From contig NC_058339.1 in NCBI RefSeq assembly GCF_905475395.1, positions 72,320,520 through 72,384,519 on the forward strand: DNA of 64,000 nt, given 5' to 3'. Within the stretch, counting starts at the first letter, position 1. Each line of letters starts with the position of its first letter. The notes below the pieces were generated by a model. That model did no database searches. It was given only the letters and a program-made list of their open reading frames with translations, and had not been told where the DNA came from. This DNA comes from Chrysoperla carnea (lineage: Eukaryota > Arthropoda > Insecta > Neuroptera > Chrysopidae). Of the stretch, positions 11,542 through 25,090 are shown piece after piece. The position numbers were made by a program, and so were the translations under genes.

Positions 11542-12691
11542 ATAAAAAACTAATTTCTGTATTTTCATTATCCCACCCAATCAAACAATATTTCATTTCT
11601 CTTATCGAAATAGTTAATTTGAAACTGTTCAAAAATCACTTGTTCAAAGGAACAAAGTTTGTTTTGTATTCAAACACATTGACAATCAATATATATAGGA
11701 AGCAGAATTCTATAGGAAACAGAATAAATTTCTAATCATTACTAATTATATAATCAATCATTAATTAAGCCTCACGTGACATTATACATATAATATAAAT
11801 AAACAATAATTATTATTTACACAAATGTTATAACGAAATATATAATTTCAACTGTGACATCACATAATGTTCTGATGACAATTTAAACACATAGTAGGAG
11901 GATAATTTTAAATAATATATACTTGACAATTGCGGAATTGTTAATGAAAAAGTAAATAAAAAAAATTCTAATACCTGTCTATTATGTATACATACAGAAA
12001 ATCAAGGGCGTAAGTGAAAGGAGGCTATTAAGTAATTTCACTTGTTAATAAAAAATCAATAGTTTATAGAACTCTTCTTTTATTTATAAATCAAATAATG
12101 GACATAGCATAGCCGGGTATGTAATTAAAAAAAAACGATGTAAACAGGAATCCCATTAATTTTTCCAAATTTTTTCAATACCTCAAACTTCATAAAAAAA
12201 ATTTAAGGTATTTTTAAATGACATAAGAGTCCATTTTCTCCAAATATAAAAAAGATTGAGAGATGGAAATTTGTAAATAGCTTCAACTAGTGAACCTTAT
12301 CTATTCCTTATGAAAATTTTTAGAAATAAAACGAAAAAAGGTTTCTAAAAAATACTTTAATAATACTTTCAATAATTTTCGTAAGCTAGGATTAATAGCG
12401 TCCGGAAAGAGATGTAAAGCTTAGAATGTGAAAGTACATTTTGAAAACCAGATAAAGTTGTACTACCTACCTAATAGACGAAAAACTCCAAATTTTGTAG
12501 TTTTTGCAACACAACTTTTTTTTGCATGCCAAACGTAGTTTCACACTCCCCAAAGGGATCCAAATAAAATATCAAAGAAGCAGATTTACTTTGCGATTTT
12601 AATGTCGAATTTAACTGGCGTATAATGGACGAATGTATTAACTTAAAAACACAATAAGTACAATAAGCTTAAAAACACAATTCAATTTTTT
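11542..12691. other. Gene-free AT-rich stretch
   Basis: No exon or RNA gene recognised. A fragment at about 12230-12290 (TTTTCTCCAAA...TAGCTTCAACTAGTG) recurs at about 59210-59270, so part of this stretch is repeat-derived. Confidence 0.45.
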
Positions 12692-12701
12692 CCAGTACTT
12701 A

Positions 12702-12992
12702 GATTAGGTTAGGCTATATTGGCCGTCCATGAAGGACACACTTAGGCTATAGAGCCCGTTGTGATACCATATATGTGTTTTACCACCTTTTCCGCTGATA
12801 ATTACATTTATCAGCTCCTCAATTATTTTCAGAGACGGAGTGCACTTTCTTTCATGCATATACCATGTACTACACCAACCCATCACAATTATTCATTAAA
12901 TTTTGAAGTAACTGCGGGAATCGAACCCGCTACTCTAGACATATCGCGAACGGAATTGGCTACTCGTTAACCAACTGAGCTACTACAGTTGA
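12702..12992 (-). mobile_element. tRNA-derived SINE, complete copy with target-site duplication
   Basis: Read on the minus strand, it starts with a tRNA-like head containing an A box (TAGCTCAGTTGG) and a B box (GGTTCGATTCC), passes through a body with GCATGAAAGAAAGTGCACTC and ends in a tail (ATCACAACGGGCTCTATAGC...CTAACCTAAT). A perfect 10-bp direct repeat, CCAGTACTTA, flanks it (12692-12701 and 12993-13002). Its tail matches that of the truncated LINE at 44990-45301. The intact A and B boxes mean it could still carry an RNA polymerase III promoter, though it is not a functional tRNA gene. Confidence 0.85.
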
Positions 12993-13379
12993 CCAGTACT
13001 TATTTTTTCTTAAATACTATTTTATGTAGTTTTAAGGTGACAAAAAGAAAATTTGAGATTAACACACTTTCCAGCCACACTAAAAAAAAAATTTACCACG
13101 TGTATTTTTATATAAATTTTTTAATCTACTCTCCCTTTCTGCAAATTTATGCCACCAGCATTGTAGGAAATACATATGAGTAATATTAATTCTTTAGAAT
13201 TAATTTATATTATATATATATTAAAATAATCGTTTAATTCACCAAATATGAAGTACAAACTGCAAATTTAATAAAAATGTGTTTATAATATTTAATTAAA
13301 GGTTATTCACATAGAAATTAGTTGAACCGTTATAATATTTGTACAATTTTTTTTTTTAAATCATATTATTTTAGTTACT

Positions 13380-13534
13380 GGGCCAGGCGAGTTGATGAAC
13401 TCTCTTAAATCTCTCCTAATCTTGGTGATGCGACTTTTCGTTACGCTAAGAGTTATTCGACACGACATTTAGAGGAATCCATCTCTGTAATTTCCCGCTG
13501 GCCTGCAATGACTATCAAATATTATGCCTGGCCC
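13380..13534. repeat. GC-richer block bounded by a 9-bp inverted repeat
   Basis: GGGCCAGGC at 13380-13388 is mirrored by GCCTGGCCC at 13526-13534. The block between them is markedly GC-richer than its surroundings and has no long reading frame. It may be a small inverted-repeat element or a fragment of a larger transposon. Confidence 0.35.
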
Positions 13535-15075
13535 TGGATTTATTTATTTTGATTTATATTCTAATAAATAATGGATCTGCTATTTAAATATTTAAATTGC
13601 ATAATTTATTAATACTAATTGTTAGACATAATACAAATAATTTTATCTGAATTTCATAATATGAAAATTATTGTATGCAAATTTTAAATTGTTTACGCTG
13701 TAAAAGTCTACTCTGATGTAATATTAATTAATTATAACAGTTTTCTCAAAAATAAATTTCTTAAGGTTGTTGTCTTGCTATGGGCATATCGATAGAAAAT
13801 TCTAAATTAGTGTATACTTATTAGTAATATAATAATACATTATCCAAAAAAATTTGAAGTCGATCGACCGTCTCTAACTCGAGTTAAATACAATTAAAGT
13901 TCGGATAATAAACATGAAGAGCATTGGAAAGGTTGCGTTTTGTTGTGTTTTTAACAAGTTTTTTAATTCTAGAAAAAAACTAGATTTAAGATTTTTTTTA
14001 AAAACTAACTGAACATTCATGAATTTGTACATGTGAGTTTAAACTATTGACCGCTTCATTCTTGAGATATAGTCACTCAAAGCTATTTAAATTTTTTGTA
14101 TAACAGAATCAATTATATTTAGAGTATAAGTAGTGTAAGAGCGATGTCTATTATATACAGAATTACAGATGTTTATTATCATGCTATTATCATACAGAAT
14201 ACGTGATAAATGGACAGTCGAGTTAAAAGCATGTTAAAATTAATACTTATTTGAGTGTGCTAAGCATATCTATACGTATATACCACTGCTGTATGATGTA
14301 GTGCACTATTTTTACAATATTATACCAAGACAATCATCTTATTTTTTCGACCTTTCGAAAAGATGACAAAAATATTTCGACGAAATATTCCTTTTTTTTT
14401 GTTATAAGTTGTTGATTTTTAACTTATTTAATTCTCATTCAAAGCATGACATCATATCTTTTATTGTTTTGTATTCTTATTTCATTCTTTTTGTGTTATT
14501 AAACTTAAAGTAAACTGTTTAATAATGTATATCTGCGTACGCATCACTCTATATTCATTGAATTATTTTTCTCATTTTATGTAAAAAAAAAAATAAAAAT
14601 TCAAATTTGATTTTTAAAGAAATTTAAAAAATATTTTTTTCAGTCTATAAAATCAATCAGATATATTGATATCATTACCAATCAACCGTAAAACTTTGCA
14701 CTGACCGTTAAGTCTATAAATTAAATCAAGCAGAAATAAAAATTTGAGATATCCTTGACATTCTAAAAATGAACTGTTGCGTAATCTATAAAATTTAATT
14801 ACCTTACTATAGTAATAAAACCATATGTACCATATAAATTAATCAAATTTTACACCTTTAACATACATGGGTTTTCCAAATTATTTAAAAAATTTAAAAA
14901 AAAAAAAAAACTTAATTGGATTTTTTTTAATTATCTCAAAATGTATGTTTTTGTACCAAATTTATTAATTTATGCCACTGTAATAACAATAAAGTTGTTA
15001 TCTTAGGTCATTTTTATTTTAGACCATTAAAAAAAATAAATTAACTTAATTATTAACTTTATCTTAAAGTTAATA
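13535..15075. other. Gene-free AT-rich stretch
   Basis: No coding exon, tRNA or repeat family recognised. Long A and T runs are present, for example at about 14580 and 14890-14930. Confidence 0.45.
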
Positions 15076-15078
15076 TTG

Positions 15079-15122
15079 TGGCCCTATTAGCTCAGTTGGT
15101 TAAGGCGTAACCAATTCCGTCC
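15079..15122 (+). mobile_element. Truncated SINE tRNA-like head
   Basis: GGCCCTATTAGCTCAGTTGG followed by TTAAGGCGTAACCAATTCCG matches the first 40 or so bases of the SINE at 12702-12992 (minus strand), including the A box. The match stops before any B box, and a different dispersed repeat begins at once. Not a tRNA gene. Confidence 0.6.
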
Positions 15123-15655
15123 GTCAATTATTGTTATTTTTGGAGTTGGGGTCAGAAAAGGAAACAACTCTGACAGAACAGTTTGCTACATTAGCTTGGC
15201 TGACACCGACTTCAAAAATAACAATAATTTTAAGTACATTATATTATCGTTATTTTTTTACTTTTTAGTGCATATTATTTGTTTTGGAAAAGTTTTTCAT
15301 TTGAAGTCCGTTTTCTTTGTGTTAAAAGTTTTTTTTTTATTTTGTAATTTTTATTGAATCTGAAGTACACTAACTAATTGTTCACTAAAAATAGAATCAT
15401 CGAAATCGTTTTGCGTGATATTGAGCTAGTCACCCTCTTGTCGTGCAAATTTAAGACTTAGGTATATGGTTTTCTCATAGATGCCGTTGTTAGAACTGGA
15501 CCAAAATGAAATGGGACCATCACACGGGAAGCATCAGCTTTCAAATAGATAAAGAATCATCAAAATTGGTTCACCCAGTCGAAGAGGTAACAAACATAAA
15601 AAAATACAGCCGAATTGAGAACCTCCTTTTTTTTGTTTGAAGTCGGTTAAAAAAC
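15123..15655 (+). repeat. Dispersed repeat ending in GAAGTCGGTTAAAAA, longest copy
   Basis: Landmarks in order: GCTACATTAGCTTGGCTGAC, GTACACTAACTAATTGTTCA, TTTTGCGTGATATTGAGC, ACCATCACACGGGAAGC, ATTGGTTCACCCAGTCGAAG and, at the end, TTTGAAGTCGGTTAAAAA. Parts recur at 24870-25090 (plus) and 57005-57368 (minus). Sequences of this type are widespread in insect genomes. Its 5' part contains a 30-bp imperfect inverted repeat (15126-15155 with 15200-15229). No coding capacity is seen. Confidence 0.65.
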
Positions 15656-16347
15656 CACTTGCACCAAGTTCCAATTATCAAAATACACTATATTATGGAG
15701 TTTCTATTTCGTTCCACTCAAGTAGATTTGAATATGTATATTAAATATTTATTTCCACATAATTATTATGCAAAAAAAAAAAACTAATTTATGTTATTCA
15801 TCTTTTATTCTTATTATGTAATTTTCATGTTTTTCGCCATCTTAATTTCAGTGTAACACTTTCACTAATTTGTCATGCTTTAATTTGTGCAAATAATGTT
15901 TATTGTAATTAAGATAAAGCTTTAAAAATTATCAGATAAAACTAGCACTGTGTTGAAAGAATGTAATGGTCCATTATAGACACGGAAAAACCTTGTATCG
16001 TGGGATAGTTTTTTTAATTTCCGTTTCAAGATAAAATTGTTAGCAAAACCACAATTTCACACTTCGCAAATTTTTTAAAAAAGAAGGAAGATTAGGTATT
16101 AATTGAAATATATTTTAATTGCAAAATATAGAGAAGTAAAATTTGCAAACTTTATTCCATTTTGCATTAGCTCGAGTATTTTTGAAATAATATGTTTAAG
16201 CTATTGACCATAATCCCCCATTCTTATGTTGTTAGTGAAGTGTGTATTACTATTGGCACTATAATAACAAAAACCAAGTTTGGGAGTTCCAAAATAGTGG
16301 CCATGCAAAATTAGAGTATTTTAAAAGTACATATAGTTTTATATCTT
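15656..16347. other. Gene-free AT-rich stretch
   Basis: Nothing recognised. Mononucleotide A and T runs and short broken frames only. Confidence 0.45.
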
Positions 16348-16403
16348 GTACGATGGTACGGAACGTTTCGCTTGCGAATTCGACTCGCACTTGACTGGTT
16401 TTA
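16348..16403 (+). repeat. Fragment of a common insect repeat (ACTCGCACTTGACTGGTTTT end)
   Basis: GGTACGGAACGTTTCGCTTG followed by CGAATTCGACTCGCACTTGA and CTGGTTTT resembles a GGTACGGAACCCTCGGTGCG...ACTCGCACTTGGCCGGTTTT sequence I associate with retroelement-derived repeats in insects. Assignment is from memory, so it is tentative. Confidence 0.35.
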
Positions 16404-16699
16404 TTTTGAATTAGGCAAGCGGAATAAGGCAATACAAACAATAGGCAAAAAGAGCAAGATATTAAAAACAATAGGCAGGCGCAACAAGGCTTTAGAAACG
16501 TTACAAACATGCCATGAAACGTGAGCAAAATACCACTTCCATTGAGCTACATTTACAGAATTGGTATTTAATATGTAAACAAAATTTAATTATTTACACT
16601 CTCAAATTTCAGCAAATTGAGACGAGTTTTATCCAATTCTTTGACGATTTGCTTATTTTTATAAAAATTATGTTCAAAATAAATAATTATTTTAATTGA

Positions 16700-19600
16700 G
16701 TAATTTAAATTTTTGCGAAAATATCGTTTTTAATTATAAACTATTTTCAAAAACCGAAACAAGAAAATTACAAGCTAATATAAAAAAATTAGTTTTAAGG
16801 TAAATTATATTCTAATTTTCCGATATAGGTATTGAATCTGAGAAAATCGATATTGGTCTTTTTAATAATCGGTAAAATAGGGAAAAATTAAAAAAAAAAA
16901 ATTGTAATGAAACTTTTTTAATATTTCGATAAAGTCGACGATAAAAATTTTATGAATTATTTCACCTTTTTTAAATAGATACTTTGCTGTTTAAAAAATT
17001 AAATTGGAGGTCATGGCTATTCAAATTAGACAGCCGGGACTTCTAACAAAGAAAATCTTTGAAGCTGGTTTAATGTCGATAACCTTTACTTCAAAAGAAT
17101 AATTTAGTTTTAGCTTTAATTTTAGCTCCACAAGATCTTCTTTTTGAGATAACATTTCAGTTTTCGAATTTAAACTGACATGACAGCTGAAAAGAGAATG
17201 AAAGTATATTCTATTAATTTTGTCGGTAAAAAATAATTTTTTTTTAAAGGTTTAATAATGAAGCAACATTTTTTTATAGTGAGTCTCGATTAGCTATTCT
17301 ATTTTTCAAATTTTTTTGTAATTTTTTTCCTAGTTCATATTTGCAATGTTACTGAACTTTGCATTCCAAGGCTTATAATGCAAAAATTTATAATTAATTA
17401 ATAAAATTTTAAATTTAAAATATTCTCATATAACTTGCATATAAATACTAGAAAAAATGTGAATTTTTTGCTATAAAAATGTAGCTCATGAAAAAAACAT
17501 ACTTTAGCAGTAAGCAGTGTTGTCAAACATATACCATTGTGCTTTTTTAATAGCCAATTATGTGTTAATAATGTTTTAATAATTAATTTTTTTAAGCTTC
17601 GCCTGAAATATAATTAATAAATTCAAAAAGAATTTTATAGATGTATTAAATAAGAATTCGAGAGTATTATTTTTTTATGGACATTATTGGATTAGGGTGG
17701 TGCGTGGATCTCCTTTTATTCCAAATTAAAAATCATGTCGATGTTACCAATCTATATTTTAAAACTACTTAAAAAGAAGTAGGAGATATTTTAACCTTTG
17801 AAAATCTCTACACGGGTCTAGGTTGCATCATTAAATTTAATGAGGTAAGCTATGACTATAAATCACTTTTAAAGTGTACAGAAATATTTTACCGATTGAC
17901 TCAGAAAAGCCGGAAAAAATTTATGTAAAAATAGTTAAATAATCCACACCTATTATCACTTTCATATGCGTGTATAGTATTATAAATAGATATATAAGAA
18001 TTCCATTCGACCTTCGGAGATATCGAAACTTTAGTAGATTCTGTTACAGTAATTTTTTGACGTTTTATATAACAGCAAGGTTTAATTAATCAACTGTTAA
18101 ACTTTTTTTACATGAAAATACAATCTAGATCTATTTTTAGCATTAAAAATAAATAAATGGCTTGTATATTTCTACGAAAAATACTTAATTTAGTTAGAGA
18201 TACGGTAAATTTTTTTATATGCAAAGCGAGATAAAATTTACGCTACTGTGAACTTTTTTTTTTGAAAATTGTAATTTGAGAAGACATTTACATATAATCA
18301 TTTTATTGGCATCGATCGGAGATATGAATGTGTTTATTTTGAGTAATATTTTTATTTTATAATATTAAATTTCAGTTAAAATAAATTAAAATTTTGAAAA
18401 AATCCCTAATGATTTTGATTTAACGTTTTTTTTAATCAATATTAAGTTAATATAATTCAATTTTTAGTTTAAAACTAGTGTAGTTTGATATTTTAATAGC
18501 TAGGGAAAAACGTGTGATTCAGTAAATAAATAATAAACCGATTCAAACAAACGTCTTCGGCATAATAACGTAAAACCCACAACTATATAATTATCATAAT
18601 TAAAAATATTCTCGATCTTAGCTATTATCGTATATCGAAAGTAAAAAAAAAAATTCGCTAGGAAACAGTTGCACCTTGCATCACCTATTTTCAATTACCG
18701 AATTTCTGTTTGACATTTTTTATTATAAAACTAAATCAGATTAAAATTAGAGCCACACTAAAATGATTTTAATTTTTTTTTAAATTATTTGAACTATCTA
18801 GCGCGGTGTTAAAGCAAAATGCAAAAGTTAGTTTCTGGCAATTATTTTAAAGGGACATGCTTTTAAAATTAGAAATTTTTACTGCTTTTTCGGGATGATT
18901 TTCAGGTGTAAGACATCATTTCTACCTGATTTGAATAAGAAAAACTATATCCAGAATCAGGCCCGTGGGCAAGGGAGGAGGTCAATGCCCTTCCCATTAA
19001 GAATCTGTCCACATAAATTTTGAACTAACAATATAGTCCTGTAAATGCACCCATTTATGAGACGCATTTTCACTGACGAATCCGATATCCATGCATTTTA
19101 GGTCGGAACATTCTTTGACTTTATCTTTGAGTTCGCTACTTCAAACAGAAAACCTGGATCTTGGCGAGGCTATCGAAGAAGTGAGGAAGTCAAGGTTTGC
19201 GTCTTAACAGACTCAACGTTTGAAAGTATACTCCTCAGTATACTCCTCTTGCTCGACTTTTTGAATTAGAATATTCAATTTTGCACGATGATCCCCGTGA
19301 CATCTGGGACGACGAAGTTCAACTTTGACGAAAACTCATTGCCATCCCTTGGATAATTTCTGCACACGGGTCTTTCCAGAATTCATCCGTCTTGAAATCA
19401 ACTTTTTTGTGTCGTTACTAGCTAACTCTTACATCAATCGGCACGACGTTGTTTCAATTTGTTTAGTATTTATAAGATACGAAAGTAATTTGAGTGTTTT
19501 GAATGTATAAATATTTATATTCTAAAACTAGTTTGTAAAATAAAATGATTGTATACCTAGACTTAAAGTTTTCATCGCATAAAATGTGATACAAAAAAAT

Positions 19601-22600
19601 AAATTCTTAAATATGATATTGATCATATTTCTACTACGTCTTATTAAATTTTTTTAATACTTTTGAATAATTTATTATTTAAAACAAAACCATTCATAAA
19701 TTCAGACATTATATATAAATATGTTACATTATTAATAAATATGTCTGTAAAAATTAGTTTTTTTCTTCTTTTTATTGGGTGTCCTAGCATGACCGCATTT
19801 TTACAATACAATGTAATTTCAAAATAGATTGTAAAATTCTAAGTTAAAAATTCCTGAGAATTCATTAATAATCATTATATCTATTTGAATAAATGACAAA
19901 AAAAATGAGAGTTAGAAAATACTTGTTCTTCTAACTCATATGGGAAGAAGTTTTTAACTTCTATAAAACGGTGATGTGATCATACAATAAATCACATCTA
20001 CTGATTCGTGAGATTAATTCAATAATTTGACTGTAATTTAGTTAACTGGATTGGTTAAAAATGCATGTGATAGTGAACTATTTATGCCACGCAATATGAG
20101 TGGAATAAGTAGTTCTTATCTCACAGGCGTAGATAAAATTTACTGTCCCATACTGTTTGTTGTTTCATTGCCGGTAATCATTTAAAATACCTACCAGACA
20201 AGTTTTCTCAAATCAAAATGCTACTTGAATGTCGTTATTTTTGTACTGCTTTTACTACTAAATACACAAACTACTGTTCCAAGAAATTTTTTTGCATTTA
20301 ATTTTATTAAATCACTAATAGGGTGCAAAAAATTTACAAGATATAAAGCCCAGAATTTCTTTTAATCTTACATCTTTTACAAAGTTGATGTTCTTACCAT
20401 TCTATACTTTTTTTTTTTTTAATAAAAAAAAACCTATTTTATTTGAATAGTTTTAAATAATTAATTCATATTAATAATTATGAATATTTGATTTTTCTTC
20501 CTGATTTTTTGTTTATAAAATTTTCTTGTTTTAATCAATCTACCCGCATAAAAAACTTACTGGTTTTAAACATAAATCGTCCTAACTAGATACGCAGTTG
20601 AGGAATCTAATATAAAAAAATGTCGATTAAGGTAGTCCCTGCCTTCCAGCTAGTACTTAGAATTATTTATTTAATTATTTTAATAATTATTTTCACATAT
20701 AGAGATAATATTTTATTATTTCTAAACAAGATTTAAAACATTTTTTTATTGACGTATTGATTAAAAAAATTGTTCTGACGTAGTTTTTCTGACGCAAAGA
20801 AGAAAAACACATCAGTCTTTTCTTTTCAAAATAAGGTTTACAATTTAAAATATTTAGAATTGTTTAACATTTCAATTATTTAATATGCAGGATCTGCTGG
20901 TCATAGATAAGTCTTAGATCGATATTTCATATTTCTTTTACATAATTGATGTATTATTATTATTGTAAGCTTTATTGTCCTTGAAAACTTTTGTCCAAAA
21001 AATTTTTTCTTTTTAGAATCGCATTTCCTCCGAAACCTAGCGATTTTCGAAAAAATGTTTTGAATAAAAAAATATAATTTCTTTATAAGGTTCAACGTTC
21101 TAATTTAAAGTGTTTTAAAAGCTCTTATTTTTAAAAACCTAAATTGACTATTCAAGCAACCCGAAGAACTAGGTAAAATCTGACATCAGAACATGATAAT
21201 TCCCCATTAAACTCAGCAACTTTTGTTTAACTTATTTTTATTGATTAATTACAAAACGAGTAATTAGACATAATAGATTAAAATGGTTCACTTTTATAAT
21301 TACTAGATATACAGCCTCTGAATGTCCCCCGACCAGATAATGAAGAAGTAATGTATGAGGCTGATTTTTCTGCTGTTAGCTTTCTCTTCCCTACCCCTTT
21401 GTATAATTTTGTATTCTCTAACTATTGTTGAGACTTCCAAGGCTGGTATTTTTTTAGTTAAATTTCCTCTCTCTGCTGAAATTATATAAATTAAACTGTC
21501 ATAAATTTGAATAACTGTACAAATGTCAAAAGTATGATATTGACATTTTCTGTATTTTTTTGCGTAGGTACTTATTTATACAGATGTTTGTTTAAAAACT
21601 TCCACCGAACCCTCCTTGCAACCTGATGCCTACTCTATTTTATTACCACCCCTGCTTAGATTTAAGAAAATTTACGTGGACTATGCAGTTTCTAGCACTA
21701 TAATAATTTTTGAATATACAGTTTTAAAAAATACATACCGTATACATAGAAGAAAATCAATTAATTCAAGTTTTTATTTGTGTTTGCTGTTAATACCGGT
21801 GCCTACTTTTCAACTTGATACTAAATTAAAATTTTCTCCTGAGTTGTTAACAGTTGTAAATTTGTTATGTTGATATAATTCAATCATTAATATAATTAAA
21901 ACTAAACTAGTTTTTCCATCTATAATATATTCATATCCAAATAGGAAAGTATTGTTGAGGAATCTTAAAGATAAGCTCTCGCTATTAATTATTCTCGTTC
22001 TTGCTATTAATGCATTATTTACAAAGAGTAACCTGAAACCGAACATGAAAAGATTAAGCCAGTGGTTGCCTTTCTAAGGTTTATTGAAACTTCTACATAA
22101 ATTGAAACCGCCCATGTTTTTATTTTAATTTGTGTTGTAAGAACTTAGATTATTTTTATTTTTGTTTAAATTTTCAGTCAAGCATGTATAGTCCTTTGTT
22201 GACTTAATAATTTGTGCAGTGAAAATAGTAAAATCTTGTAGCTGAAAATAGTAAAATCTATGGAGACTAAGTAGCCTTTAGATAAAAAACGATTTTGTAC
22301 TAAAATCAGTCTATTCGTCTTACAGTAACGATACTCCCGAAAACAGAAAGATAAACAAACTGACCGACGCACAATATTTCATCTCTCGCAAACGAAACAC
22401 CAGATTCTTTTTTAACTTCATAATATTTAAATTACCAAGATTTTCTTTTTCACAAAAACTGTAACTATCTAACAAAAAATAAATTAATAACGTTATAAAA
22501 CCATAAAAAAAATTTTGAAACAATTTTATTATGGTGGGGGCGCAAGGAAGTACTTCGTTGAGTTATCAAGGCAAAGAACATATCTTATTAATCACCGATG

Positions 22601-23546
22601 CTTCCAGAAAATCAATAAATCCTACAAAAACGGATATTTTTTATCAGAATTACAACGACTATGACCCAATACCACCACAAACCAGCTTAAAAAAATCTAT
22701 CTAAGTTATTTAGGGTATTTGATAAATTTAAATGAATTTACCCTAAATTTTATTGCCAAATAGTTGATAAAGTTTGGTGCGATATAGTTCCTATTTAATT
22801 AAAACAAAGTCCCTTCGTAAAAAATGGTAACGTAGTACTCACGTTTAACTTAATTTGAAATGGTTTAGAACAAATGTAGTGGCACTACACATATAAAAAA
22901 ATATGTATCTTTCAACCACCAAATATATCTGATATATAGATAGATTTGTATTTTATTGAGCGCAAGTATGCATGCCCCAAACAAAAGTAAATTGTCTCCA
23001 AGACGTTGTGGAACTGAATACAAAATTTAACAATAAAATTAAACGATACATTGGACTTTCTAAATAATTCAATGTTTTATTATTTATGTATTAATTTTTT
23101 CATAAATTAATACACAAAGATGGTGTATATAAATACTTGTTTGTGTATCAAGTATCAGGTGTAATAATTATTATAAACACTTTGATTAATAATTATAATT
23201 ATTTATATCAGTTGATTTACAATCAATGGTAGTACCAGTGAACTTGATATCAATTAGCTTATAACTTACTCTATCCAAAGATTTATGTTTTGACATTTTT
23301 ATAATAATAATTTATTTTACAAATTACGTTGATTGTATTGATTAAAACAAGAATACATTAGAATAAAAAGAGTTGAGAAACTACTGATCTATAACTTATA
23401 AAAACAAATAAATAATTAATACAAGTGTCAAGTTCTTACAACTTCTGGTTAATATTTTTGTTATGATTATTATTTTATTTTTAATTATAACATTCTTTTT
23501 ATTGTAGTTTATATAGTAGGGTAATGTATAGAACCTCGGATTCGTT
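16700..23546. other. Long gene-free stretch with one GC-richer remnant
   Basis: Nearly 7 kb without a credible exon on either strand. At about 18960-19400 the sequence is noticeably GC-richer and reads partly open on the plus strand around 19060-19340, but with stops and no domain I recognise, so it may be a decayed mobile element. A CTCACAGGCGTAGATAAA motif at about 20121-20138 recurs at about 49577-49594 with one difference. The rest is AT-rich spacer. Confidence 0.45.
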
Positions 23547-23945
23547 GTGTGCGTAATCATGCATGGTAGGGACAATAAAATCGATGCCAGCGCTTCCAGT
23601 GAAAAGTTTTGGCGATAAAGGAGGCTGTTATGATTAATTTGCAGTTCTTTACATGTTAATTTTATAGAAAATGGCAACTTTATATTATTGAAAAATACTA
23701 ATTAATTAAACTTAATGCATTAAAAATTGTGAAAATAAATCAAATTACACAAATATTATTTTTCAAATGTAAATTATCATAATTATTTATTTAAATATGT
23801 CGGACAATAATATTAAATTTTCAAGTCATAAATGCAATCCATACAATTATATTTGCATCCAAACAATTCTATTATTTAAGTAGTGTATCGTTACCATGAA
23901 AACGCCTCCTATAAAACTCAAGCAGGGTGCGAATATAGTGTACCT
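23547..23945 (-). repeat. About 400-bp dispersed repeat, copy 3 (opposite orientation)
   Basis: The reverse complement matches 11140-11541 through every landmark, from the ATTCGCACCCTGCTTGAG head and AGGAGGCGTTTTCATGGTAA to CTGGAAGCGCTGGCATCG and the CACACAACGAAT end. Visual divergence from the other copies is low, which suggests fairly recent spread. Confidence 0.65.
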
Positions 23946-24869
23946 TAAGTTACTCTATAGTTTTCTAGACAGATATTGATATATACAGTGTAATCATTTC
24001 AAAAGTATCCAGTCTTAATTTGCCGTCGATACCTAAATCGACGTGGTTTCACTCAAAACAATAAACACATCAGGTCAAGAGTTTTTGAGTGTGGATACCT
24101 TCCATCTTCTGTGTTGTCTATCTTGAGAACCAATCAATTGATTTCATTTTTTTATCATGGTATACAAACATACAAAGAATATACAATTTGTTTTTTAAAC
24201 CATGAGTGTGAGAAAGTACATATGCATTAAGCAATGTGTATAAGAAAGATACTATTATATGTCTGCTTGTATACGTTTGTATTTTTGCATTTAATCTTTG
24301 AAATAGTTAAGTTAGCTTTGACATGTAGATAATAAAAGTGGATTAAATAATGTTCATCATTGATTTCTTACACACTCTTCCATAACATCCCTGGGACTGC
24401 ACTCTCCCCTATATAGTATGAATAATATTTATTTTGTTTTTATTATTATTATTTTTTTTTTACAAATAATTAAATAATCATTTTATTTGTACTTTAGACC
24501 TAAGATCAGAATTTCTATTAATTAATTAATCAAAATTATTTGATTCTTTATTTATATATTCACAAAAGTTTTCCACATTTAAAATAGAACATCCTTGTAT
24601 ACCGAAGAGTATTTTTTATATTAAGACGTTTCTAAGTAGACCTTGAGTTCATAGTTCATAAAAAAAGAAAAATTCTGTGATTCATTTTTATATATGGTTG
24701 AATTAGTATCGTGTTTTTCGATGAATGTGTTTTTCCCAATTTTTTCGTTTACTCTTTACTATGTGTTAACAAAAATTTATTGAAAGCACAAACATTCCGA
24801 AACCCAGACCTGCCAAATAATCATTAAAAAAAAAACTTTAAATCGAAACGAATATTATTGCATTATTGC
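23946..24869. other. Gene-free AT-rich stretch
   Basis: No exon, RNA gene or known repeat recognised. Confidence 0.45.
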
Positions 24870-25090
24870 TACATTATTGAACATTGCTACATTAGCTTGG
24901 CTGACTCCAAATACAACGATAATTTTAACTACATTATATTATCGTTATTTTTTTACTTTTTGGTGCATATTAAACTGTTTTGGAAAAGATTTTCTTTTGA
25001 AGTCGGTTTTCTTTGTTAAAAATTTTTTTGTGATTTTTAGTGAATCTAAAGTACACTAACTAATTTGTCACAATAAAAGAATCATCGAAA
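24870..25090 (+). repeat. Dispersed repeat of the GAAGTCGGTTAAAAA family, internal fragment
   Basis: It matches 15183-15405, from GCTACATTAGCTTGGCTGAC through GTACACTAACTAATTTGTCA to GAATCATCGAAAT. It stops before the region of the family that contains the ACACGGGAAGC block. It lacks the inverted repeat seen in the longer copy. Confidence 0.6.

Noticed and set aside
12906-12990. Minus-strand tRNA gene with A and B boxes
   Set aside because: It is the head of a SINE with body, tail and 10-bp target-site duplication; the cloverleaf arms do not pair well enough for a tRNA.
15079-15122. Start of a plus-strand tRNA gene
   Set aside because: Only the 5' half is present, there is no B box or T arm, and it runs directly into another repeat.
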